Assembly: GCA_948146395.1 (NCBI GenBank)
Contig: OX411543.1
Span: forward strand, 67,405,474 to 67,469,473
Length of the DNA: 64,000 nt
Direction of reading: 5' to 3'
From: Fragum whitleyi
Lineage: Eukaryota > Mollusca > Bivalvia > Cardiida > Cardiidae
In this document: positions 55,049-64,000 of the stretch, in pieces
Layout: every line of letters starts with the position of its first letter
Numbering within the stretch: the stretch's first letter is position 1
Notes under the pieces: generated by a model
Database searches by the model: none
What the model was told of the DNA's origin: nothing
The model's input: only the letters and a program-made list of their open reading frames with translations
Program-made: the position numbers and the translations under genes

Positions 55049-57738
55049 CAAGAGGGCCGTTGGCCCTGGGTCGCTCACCTGAGAAAAAAGCTTCATTACC
55101 TAGGTATGTCCATGCAACCACAGAAAAAGAGATTTTCTATTATTCAATTAGATAACATTTGAAATAATCCCCCCCCTTCTGCTCCTCCCCTGGTCATTAT
55201 TTATTTAAGCTTTTTTCATAAAAGGTCTGTGATCAGCTAATCTATGCCAGATATACAGGCTGAGTCTGAGACTTTTAAAGTTTTCTTTAATGAGTTGATC
55301 AATCCATGTCAAATATATAGGCTGTAGGGATTCAAAATTCTCAACAAAGCACTCCCCCCTCCCCCAAGATGCTCTGCATCTGGTGAATCTACAGTTATGA
55401 TTTTAGCTAATTCAATTAATGTCCATATTCTGATCATCCATATCAATTTTCAAGTCTGTAGGACTCCTGGTTCATTAGAAGAAGTTTAAAGATTTAAAAA
55501 ATGATCCAAAGTACTTCCCCCTCCCCAAGACACTCAGCACCTGGTGACCCTACAGTCATGATTTAAGCCATTTTTATTAATGTCAATATATTGATCACCC
55601 ATGACAATTTTCAAGTCTGTAGGGTTCCTGATCCAGGAAAAGAATAAGGTTAAAGATTTCAAAATTGATCCAAAGTACTACCCCCTCCCCCTTAATGCTC
55701 CGCATCTGGTGGCCTTACATTCATGATTTTAGCTACTTTATTTTAGATCCATATGCTTATCATCCATGCCAATATTGAAGTCTGTAGGGCTCCTGGTTCT
55801 TTAGAAGATGAAGGTTAAAGTAGCAAAATTTTCACAAAAGTACTTTCCCCTCCCCCCTGGTGCTCCGCACCTGGTGGCATTACAGTCATGATTTAAGCTA
55901 TTTTCATCAAGGTCTATGAGCTGATCTTCTGTGCCAATTTTCAAGTCTGTAGGGCTTGTGGTTCAGAAGAAGAAGAAGGTTAAAGATTACAAAATTTTCA
56001 CAAAAGTACTCCCCCTCCCCCGTGGTGCTCCACACCTGGTGAATATACAGTCATGATTTTAGCTATTTATAAAAAGGTCTATATGCTGATCATCCATGCC
56101 AATATTCAAATCTGTCAGGCTCCTGGTTCAGAAGAAGAAGAAGGTTAAAGATTACAAAATTTTCACAAAAGTACTACCCCCTCCCCCTTGTGCTCCGCAC
56201 CTGGCAGCCCAACAGATATGATTTTAGCAAATTTTATTAAGGTCTATGAGCTGATCATCCATGCCAATTTTCAAGTCTGTAGTGCTCCTGGTTCTTTAGA
56301 AGATGAAGGTTAAAGTAGCAAAATTTTCACAAAAGTACTACCCCGTCCCCCCTGGTGCTCCGCACCTGGTGGCATTACAGTCATGATTTTAGCTATTTTA
56401 ATTCAGGTCTATGAGCTGATCCTCTATGCCCATTTTCAAGTCTGTAGGGCTTGTGGTTCAGAAGAAGAAGAAGGTTAAAGATTACAAAATTTTCACAAAA
56501 GTACTACCCCCTCCCCCCTTGTGCTCCGCACCTGGTGAATATACAGTCATGATTTTAGCTATTTATATAAAGGTCAATATGCTGATCATCCATGCCAATA
56601 TTCAAATCTGTCAGGCTCCTGGTTCAGAAGAAGAAGAAGGTTAAAGATTTCAAAATTTTCACAAAAGTACTACCCCCTCCCCCCTTGTGCTCCGCACCTG
56701 GCAGCCCAACAGATATGATTTTAGCAAACTTTATTAAGGTCTATGAGCTGATCATTCATGCGAATTTTCAAGTCCGTAGTGCTCCTGGTTCTTTAGAAGA
56801 TGAAGGTTAAAGTAGCAAAATTTTCACAAAAGTACTACCCTCTCCCCCCTGGTGCTCCGCACCTGGTGGCATTACAGTCATGATTTTAGCTATTTTGATT
56901 AAGGTCTATGAGCTGATCCTCCATGCTAATTTTCAAGTCTGTAGGGCTTGTGGTTCAGAAGAAGAAGAAGAAGGTTAAAGATTACAAAATTTTCACAAAA
57001 GTACTACCCCCTCCCCCCTGGTGCTCCACACCTGGTGAATCTACAGTTATGATTTTAGCTATTTATAAAAAGGTCCATATGCTGATCATCCATGCCAATA
57101 TTCAAATCTGTCAGGCTCCTGGTTCAGAAGAAGAAGAAGGTTAATGATTAAAAAAATTTCACAAATGTACTACCCCCTCCCCCCTGGTGCTCTGCACCTG
57201 GCGGTCCAACAGATAAGATTTTAGCTCTTTTTATTAAGGTCTATGAGCTGATCATCCATGCCAATTTTCAAGTCTGTAGAGCTCCTGGTTCTGAAGAAGA
57301 AGAAGCTTAAAGATTACAAAATTTACCCAAAGTACTACCCCCTCCCCCCCTGGTGCTCCGCACCTGGTGGCCCAAAAGATATGATTTTAGCTATTTTAAT
57401 TCAGGTCTATGATCTGATCATCCATGCCAAGTTTTAAGTCTGTAGGACTACTGGTTGAGAAGAAGAAGAATTTTAAAGATTTTCTAAAAATTTCACATTT
57501 GTTGCCATAGCAACCAGAGTTTTTCATGGATTTCAATTCTTTTAGCTATTTTTGAAGGGGACAACCTAAGCAACATTTCTGTAAAATTTGGTGTTAATCG
57601 GCCTAGTAGTTTAGGAGGAGATGTCGTTTAAAGAAATTATTGACGGACGCCGGACGACGGACGACGACCGACGGACGGACGCCGGAGGAAAGGTGATCAC
57701 AATAGCTCACATGAGCACTTCGTGCTCAGGTGAGCTAA
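55049..57738 (+). mobile_element. Pearl/HINE-like element, GGGCC-GTT-GGCCC family, longest copy
   Basis: CAAGAG start and hairpin as at 1690. About 15 core units, with a higher-order repeat of two to three units at 55700-57130 (the 'ttctttagaagatgaaggtt' phrase recurs). ACGG tract 57642-57685, hairpin GAGCAC-TTC-GTGCTC, CTCAGGTGAGC-TAA. Confidence 0.87.
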
Positions 57739-58459
57739 AAAACCGTTATCGGGGCAAGGGTTAAGCGTTATCTCACCATTTCTTACTAAAATTTCACCTT
57801 AAATTGCATGAACATTGAAAAACAAATGTTTCCCAAGCTTATTAGCATAGAATTTTTGCCTTGAAATTTGTCGAACGTCAGAAAAGTGATATTGAAATAG
57901 GCTCCTTTCGACATTAAACTTACCCATTTTGCGAAAAGGGTTTGAATTTCAAGCCAGAAAGGGGATTTTGAATTAGGAGAAATGGACATATTTCCTGTTT
58001 ACTACCAACAAAGGTCTTTTTCAAATACTCTGAGCAAAGTAAATCAAAAGTTTGCATTGAAAAAACGATTTTACGATCACCTATGTGTGATAGCCTCATA
58101 TTACCAAATCACAGGTGTTAAATGGGGTAAGTGGTTTTCTAGTCCATTCTATCGCATTGTTTGCACAATTAATTACACCCACTTGACCAATTAAACTAAT
58201 CCTTTCTTCCCAAAGTACTAAAACTGACTTAATGATGATTTTAACTTTGTTAAAAGTTAAAAAATGCAAGAAGAAAGATTTGCAAAGAATTTCCTTAATT
58301 TTTTTAAAAAAAATAATTATTCGATTTTAAATGGACAAAATCAACAAATTTGCAATTTTTACACTTTTTGGTACTATTGACAAAAGATTACATCATTTGA
58401 AACTATCTGAAGGGGTCAAAATTCGTTTTCAAAAAATCTGGCCTTTTTACCATCTAGGT
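57739..58459. other. Unrecognised intron segment
   Basis: No repeat ends or exon seen. Composition is similar to 54068-55048. Confidence 0.4.
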
Positions 58460-58929
58460 CAGACCCCACCCAATTTTTGGCCTTCTTTGTTCTATATAAA
58501 ATTGCTCAACTTTCAGGTGCTGCAACGCATTCCACAACACTTCTCTTATATATTACTTCATTAGCGCATCATCAACATTCATAAATCTATCTTTTGAGAC
58601 CAAAGAAACTTGGTAAAATCAGGTTAACTTTTGGGCTATTCAAGCGAGAGTAAAGGCACAGTCTTTTTCCCGACCATGAAGAGGACAGTTAGTTCGGGTA
58701 CGCCCCCATCCCTTATCCCTCCTGCCGGAAAGGAAATCGTGCACAAAAAAGATCGAACCGAGCATTATATTAAAGAAGAAATTCAAAACTAGCAAAAAAT
58801 AAAATAAATATGCACGTGGATCACTATTCTCAACTTCAAAATGACATTTTAAAGCCGAACTATTTTTTCTTTAAGATCTACTTTTACCATACAACGACCT
58901 ACGGAAGTAAATTCCAGTGAGGTCACTCC
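58460..58929. repeat. Duplicated segment, copy 2 (empty site)
   Basis: Uninterrupted version of 49331-49670 plus 51586-51715. The junction reads AGCAAAAAATAAAATAAATA, showing the target before insertion of the element at 49671. Confidence 0.82.
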
Positions 58930-59029
58930 AACATTCCCAGTCTAGACGACAACAACAACAACTTCCTGTTTAAACAGAAAGCATGAATCAAGCTAAACAA
59001 TCAATTACACTCTATTTAAAAAACAGTTT

Positions 59030-59763
59030 ACACATAAACTTTTTATTAGCCATGCCAATTAAAGCCTTGTTTTTCATTGGATAAATAATCCTTGATTAAC
59101 TTTGAAAGAGGGTCATCCAAGCATCACTCCTGTGAAATTTGGTTGTAATTCATTCATAGTTTCTGAGGACAACATAGCTTGCCCAAACTACTGCTTGTCA
59201 CAAACAGCGCTTTTCTTCGGCCACGGGAGCTAATTATTTGAAAATAACGAATTCAAGGGGAGATAATTCAGCAATAAATCATAGTAGGCACTTCAAAATT
59301 ACAGGTGCACAACTTCGAATGGAGATACTTATTATGTATTAATTTCAAGTAAGTACATGCAATAGTGTAGGAGAAAATGTTCTGGACAACAATAATTTAG
59401 TGAAATTTGCATGATCAAGGGGAAATAATTCAGCAACTATTGAGGGTAGGGTCTCTAAAATTGCACAACTTCGTAAGCAGATACACATAATGTATAAATT
59501 CCAAGTCAATATATGCAATCTTGTAGGAGAAATGAAACAATATTTAAGTGAAAATTTCATGTTCAAGGGGAGATAATTCAGCAACTAATGACAGTAATGG
59601 CTTAAACATTGCAGGTGCACAATTTTATTTGCAGATTATCATTATGTATAAATTTAAAGACAAAATCCGGACAAAACTGTGTTTGGCGGAAGGATGGAAA
59701 GACAGACAGACATCCATGGCAAATCCAGTAAACCCCCCTCTACTTTGTAGGTGGGGAGTATGA
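59030..59763 (+). mobile_element. Pearl-type fragments
   Basis: A terminal unit with a GGGAGCTAA end near 59233. Then units like those of 49671 ('ttcaaggggagataattcag'), with an end near 59763 (CCCCCCTCTACTTTGTAGG, GGGGAGTAT). Confidence 0.55.
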
Positions 59764-60235
59764 ATACTTGAGGCCCGCAAAGCCAAGTATAGCTCCACTG
59801 GAATTGCTCCAAGGAAACCAGAAGAAACATTTTTTGAAGATTTTCTTATTTCACCCTTCGTGCTCAGGTGAGCTAACAAGGGATGTGCCTGGGTGGTATC
59901 CAAGTATGACCCCAGGGTCTTGACATGAATAAACTTGGTAGAGGTCCACTAGACGATGGTAAATACCAAATATTAAAGCTGTCTGCCTCCAGGTTTCAGA
60001 GAAGAACATGATACAAGATGTTCTTTGATTCTATGTAAAAAGGATTGCGCCTGGGTGGAGCCCAAATTTGACACCTAAGTCATCAAATGAACAAACTTGG
60101 CCAAGATTCATCAAGATGGGCCAATCGTTTAGGGGAGAAAGAAATTGTGGACGACAGACTGACAACAGACAATTGACATTGGACAAACACAAAAGCTCAC
60201 CTTAGGCACTTTGTTCTCAGGTGAGATATAAAACA
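59764..60235 (+). mobile_element. Pearl-type element fragment, GGACC core
   Basis: Two core units ('ggtcttgacatgaataaact', 'gaggtccactagacgatg') and a 3' end GGCAC-TTT-GTTCTC, CTCAGGTGAGATATAA (decayed). Confidence 0.6.
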
Positions 60236-60820
60236 AATAAGTCATTTTAAAGGGTTGGATGGAAGCATACACAGACGCACAGCAGACACACAGCCATGAA
60301 AATATGTTGCTAAATTTAGATAAGGCCCCCTTTTCCTGTGATATGGCATGGAACCTGTCCAATTTCTATAAGATTAATCCTTCTGACCTGAAAAACATTC
60401 CTACTAAGTTTCATTAAGAGTGAGAAATGTATCTGTGGCCTCTATAGTGTAAACTCTAAATAGTCGATATATGATGATGGACATTCAATGACCACAAAAG
60501 TTTACTTTGACCTAAAAAGAGTGTAATTCCTTTTTATTTGCATAAACATTGAAATTTAACATTTTACATTAACCATATAATTTTTTTTCCTTTTTTCTTG
60601 TTCTTTACACCACAATGCCACCAGAAATGTCCACCTTCAGTAATTTAAGTGCTTTGATTTATTTGGTTTTTCAGAATTTTTCTATGATGTTATTCAGTTA
60701 AATTTTGCAGAAGGCAATTCTAATGAGTACCAATTACACAAGATTTGAATGAGTCACAACAGACATTGATAAGTATAACTCCCTTTGACCCAAAGGCCTG
60801 AAATAGGTCTGACATAGCTA
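60236..60820. other. Fragment of the 145-bp unit family, then unique sequence
   Basis: 60300-60500 holds one or two diverged 145-bp units. 60516-60820 shows nothing recognisable. Confidence 0.45.
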
Positions 60821-60824
60821 GAAC

Positions 60825-61380
60825 TGTTGCAGAGCAGACTTATACCCCCCACAAGCACTTTGTCAAAATGCAAGTGCTATTAGTGCAGGATAAGTTTGTA
60901 AAAAATATTGAGGACAGAATTTGCATAAGGTTTTGTGATTCTATGTCGCTTGGTTCTTGAGTTAGAGTCCAGAAACAAAAATTGAACAAAAATTGACTGT
61001 GACCTTGACCTTTGACCTTACTGACCCAAAAACAATAGGGCACTTCCTCTGGTCATAAGCGACTTTTGCATTAAGTTTTATGGTTGTAGGTCGCTTGCTC
61101 CATGGGTAAGAGTCCAGAAACAACAAGAGCTGTCACTGTAAGATGACAATGCCCCCGACACCGCTTTGATAGTAATAAGGAAGTTATGGCCAATGTTAAA
61201 GTTTTTGGACGGAATGACGGACAGACAGACGGACGGACGGACGGACAAGTCAAATTTATTATGCCTCCCTATCGGGGGCATAAAAAGGTCTACGGACAGA
61301 CGGATGGACGGACGGATGGATGGACAGACAGACATGGTGATACCAATATACCCCATCTACTTCATAGGTGGGTGGTATAA
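60825..61380 (+). mobile_element. Pearl-type element with ATACCCC ends, interrupted
   Basis: Left end near 60825 (CTAGAACTGTTGCAGAGCAG, then ACTTATACCCCCC). Right end has an ACGG/ATGG tract (61292-61335), CATCTACTTCATAGGTG and GGTGGTATAA at 61380. The 160-bp element at 61124 is nested in it. It lies 10 bp from the OTUD7 exon. Confidence 0.6.
61124..61283 (+). mobile_element. Minimal 160-bp pearl/HINE-like element
   Basis: CAAGAGC, hairpin TGTCA-CTGTAAGA-TGACA, ATGCCCCCGA, about 60 bp of spacer, an ACGG microsatellite (61209-61247), then the inverse TCGGGGGCAT and TAA. It has every terminal signal and no tandem core. Confidence 0.82.
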
Positions 61381-61390
61381 TGAACCTTAC

Positions 61391-61518
61391 CATTTTATTG
61401 GCTTGTGTTTGCTGCAATCTCCATCGACGATATAATGCTTGTCTATAATATTTTTTGGTGAGTGTGTCATACAAAGCCTTTCGTAACATTAACTGGCGGT
61501 CATGGATACCCCACATAG
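61391..61518 (-). CDS. OTUD7: OTUD7-like deubiquitinase, OTU-domain exon (helical arm)
   Basis: The 128-bp exon lies between the acceptor CTATTTCAG and the donor GTAAGG. It completes a split alanine codon and encodes [20 protein letters not shown] and [23 protein letters not shown]. WGxHDRxLxLRKAL and ALxRRWRxQQTQxNK are near-invariant in OTUD7A/B and lie just after the catalytic-cysteine segment. That preceding exon should lie at higher coordinates; I found no DGNCLLHA-like coding in 61519-64000, so the upstream intron exceeds 2.48 kb and runs off the window. Phase 0 at the donor joins the exon at 31766-31842. Confidence 0.92.
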
Positions 61519-61699
61519 CTGAAATAGTGTACAAAACTATATGAAAAGAGAGCTTTGCAGAGTAGCATAGATATCCCCAAAGGAGCTTGTCAGTGACACG
61601 GAATTTAAATCAATTGATTCACACTTCAGACACTAATGGATTTGACATGACTCAGAATTTAAGGTTGAAAAGAAACAGAGAATGAGAACTAGAACTTTT

Positions 61700-62542
61700 A
61701 ACGGAAAGTAACTATACCCTCACCTAAATCAAATTGGTCCAGTGGATCTCACCCAAGTAACTTTCTGGCAAAATTTCATTCAAATTTGCCTACTTGTTGA
61801 AGAGGAGATGTTATTCCAAGAATTCAAAGTGAAGAAGTGCTACCAAGCGGTTACTGAGGAGAAGATAGTTAAAATTCAATACTTAGGAGTCTATCAAAAT
61901 TCCACGAACAAGTTTTGAGAAGGGTCACCTAAGGAACATTTCTTCCAAGTTGGGTTTAAATCTTGAACAACTTATGAAGAGGTTCAATTGAATATTCTGT
62001 TAACATTTCATTGAAATTGGGTTAGTGTTTCAGGTGGAGATGTTGTTCAAAGAGTTCAGGCTCAAAATAAGACCAGTCCTGCCAGGCCCAAACTTGGGGG
62101 TCTATCAAAAATTTGCAAACAATTTTTGAAGAGGGTCATCCAAGGAACATTCTAGAAAAGTTTCATTGAAATCTACCCATTCTTTCAGGAAAAGATGTGG
62201 TTCAAACATTTTGGGCTCAAAATGTTCCTGTCAATATTTTTTGGGGTCAATAAAAATTGTGCATACTATTTTTGAAATGGGACAATAAGGGAACAATCAG
62301 GTAAAGTTTAATTGAAATCGGCCCAGTGCATTCGGAAGAGATGTTGTTCAAAGATTTCCCCTAATTGACCAACTCGAACTCATCTGAGATTTCATCAAGA
62401 CAATCATTCTGACCAAATTTCAGGTTGATCGAGGGAAAAATGTGGCCTCTAGAGTGCATACATGGTGAATGTTGACCACAGACTACAGACATCCACCTAA
62501 CAACAATGGCTCACCTTGAGAACTCATGCTCAGGTGGGCTAA
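61700..62542 (+). mobile_element. Pearl-type core fragments and a CTCAGGTGGGC-TAA end
   Basis: 61720-62345 holds five diverged units of the 36625 core ('cattgaaatcggcccagtg'). 62346-62542 is one unit of the 41693 family with a decayed hairpin and TAA at 62540-62542. The next element begins on the following base. Confidence 0.6.
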
Positions 62543-62645
62543 CAAGAGGACCATGATGGTCCTAAATCGCTAACCTGAGTCTTTTTGACCCCTGCAACAT
62601 CACATTAATTGAATAGGCAGATGTCATAAAGGAGATAATTTAAAA
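62543..62645 (+). mobile_element. Pearl-type 5'-end fragment, GGACC family
   Basis: CAAGAG, GGACC-ATGAT-GGTCC and the first ~70 bp of the family, interrupted by the element at 62646. Confidence 0.7.
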
Positions 62646-63643
62646 CTAGAAAGCCATGAATGGCTTGAGTCGCTCCAAAGGTTTGAAATTCTTGTAATAG
62701 CAACTCTAAGTTTTGACTACATTTTTAGATATTGTGGGTTCTACTGATGTTGAAATGATTTTCAAAGTTCCCACTATATAACATATGGAGAAATGACCAC
62801 CGCCCATAAAAGACATATTTTTCATCCAATGACAATAATTTTTGGCTGCATGATAATGGATCACCCAAGGATCATACTTATGAAGTTTGATTGATATCCA
62901 TCAGTTACATTCTGAGAAAATAATTTTCTAAGTTCCCACTATATAACATATAGAGAAATGACATCCACCCATAAAAGACATATTTTTCATCCAATGACAA
63001 TAATTTTTGGTAGACTGATAAAGGGTCACTCAAGGATCTTTCCAATGAAATTTGGTTGATAACTATCAATTAGATTCTGAGAAAATGATTTTCAAAGTTT
63101 CCACTATATAACATATAGAAAAATTACCTTTGCCCTTAAAATACATATTTTTAATCCTATCACAATGTCCTTTGGTAGACTGATAAAGGGTCACCCAAGG
63201 ATCATTCATGTAAAATTTGGTCGATATCTATCAGATTCTGAGAGAAATGACCTCTGCCCATAAAATACATATTTTTCATCCAATCACAATAATTTTTGGT
63301 ACACTGATAAAGGGTCACCCAAGGATCATTCATGTAAAATTTGGTCGATATCCATCTATTAGAATCTGAGAAAACTCACTTTTTACCATGTTTGGTAATT
63401 AGCCACGCCCATTTAATCCATGTTTTTCATTGGATCAAAATTTCTGAAACAACTTTGAAAGAGGCTCACCTAAGGATTGTTCCTGTGAAGTTTGGTTGAA
63501 ATTCATCCAGTAGTTTCTGAGGAGAAGATTTTTAAAGAAAAAGTTTAACGACCGGACGCACAGACAGACTGACGGACGGACGGATGCACGACGGACACAA
63601 CGCCATGACAATAGCCCCAGTGGCTTTCAGCCAGTGGAGCTAA
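62646..63643 (+). mobile_element. Pearl/HINE-like element, AAGCC-ATGAAT-GGCTT family
   Basis: CTAGA and hairpin, five core units, tract of GACTGACGGACGGACGGATG type (63560-63595), TGGCT-TTC-AGCCA, GCCAGTGGAGC-TAA. Confidence 0.83.
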
Positions 63644-63701
63644 TAAAACTGAGTTTCATCTAGTTTTGGCCAAAATTGTTGCCTCTAGAATGTAAACAAG
63701 A

Positions 63702-63784
63702 CAAGAGGCCCAAGAGGGCCTGTATCGCTCCACTGGCTTAAAAATCTCAAGATTTGAAAGAGAGATATGGAAAATAGAATGTAA
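63702..63784 (+). mobile_element. Pearl-type 5'-end fragment, GGCCC family
   Basis: CAAGAG, GGCCC-AAGA-GGGCC, GCTCCACTGGC; interrupted after ~80 bp by the element starting at 63785. Confidence 0.75.
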
Positions 63785-64000
63785 CTAGAGCTTGTCACTG
63801 AATGTGACTTAATACCCCCGCAAGTGCTTTCAGAGAATGAGATACTTTAACAGAAGTGGCAAAAAATGCTTCAAATATAAAGATAACTCTTAGATTTGAG
63901 ACCTCTAAATTGCGTCTTGCAAAACTTAAACATGTGATAAATGTTTTCAAGTTATTGAAGGAAAACTGAAGGAGGAGTTTGTAACACATAATTACTAGTA
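63785..64000 (+). mobile_element. Pearl/HINE-like element of the 49671 family, cut by window end
   Basis: CTAGAGCTT, hairpin GTCAC-TGAAT-GTGAC, TACCCCCGCAA and the first core unit, nearly identical to 49671-49890. Confidence 0.85.

Noticed and set aside
52919..57144. Repeated small frames of the MPIFKSVGL type
   Set aside because: They recur because the core unit recurs; stops and frames differ between units and they have no start context or conservation.
61519..64000. Exon carrying the OTU catalytic cysteine
   Set aside because: I looked on the minus strand for a DGNCLLHA-like coding stretch with a phase-1 donor and found none; the region is filled with repeat elements.

Overview
The window looks like intronic and intergenic DNA from a bivalve mollusc. 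It is AT-rich, has one host gene with multi-kilobase introns, and is packed with short non-autonomous elements of the bivalve 'pearl' type (Helentron/HINE-like). These have paired terminal hairpins, subterminal inverted repeats, tandem cores of about 145-170 bp and ACGG-like microsatellites. It also carries non-LTR retrotransposons and tRNA-derived SINEs. No prokaryotic, organellar or CRISPR features are visible.

Host gene: four exons of an OTUD7A/OTUD7B (Cezanne)-type deubiquitinase lie on the minus strand, at 61391-61518, 31766-31842, 28886-29181 and 15571-16757 in coding order. All visible junctions are GT-AG and the phases join without a frame break. They encode most of the OTU domain with the catalytic-histidine motif, the conserved C-terminal helical block and two A20-type zinc fingers. 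The exon with the catalytic cysteine, and everything 5' of it, is beyond the right edge. A polyadenylation signal follows the stop codon. The introns (about 29.5, 2.6 and 12.1 kb, plus a partial one) are filled almost entirely by repeats.

Left flank (1-15.5 kb): a decayed LINE is interrupted first by a pearl-type element (1690-3365) and then by a young, 5'-truncated LINE (about 4112-8696) whose ORF2 (4595-8050) is intact. Further LINE scraps, a pearl-type element with a 4 x 167-bp core and two pearl-type elements of another family follow. An inverted LINE tail lies next to the end of OTUD7.

Introns (16.7-64 kb): more than 25 pearl-type elements of at least ten families occur here. They include a four-level nest (34078-39303), a 145-bp tandem array (46251-47804), a 160-bp minimal element (61124-61283) and an element with a paralogous empty site inside the window (49671-51585 against 58478-58929). 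A roughly 360-400 bp tandem unit with long poly-G tracts (20428-24530) and several minus-strand SINEs, two with perfect target-site duplications, are also present.

The main result is a general grammar for the pearl-type families. A 5' CWAG start, a hairpin whose letters differ by family but whose pairing is kept, and a subterminal word are matched at the 3' end by a hairpin, the reverse complement of the word, and TAA. Three nested insertions and one paralogous empty site show insertion at A-rich sites without target duplication. Every oriented element I could read points to the plus strand.
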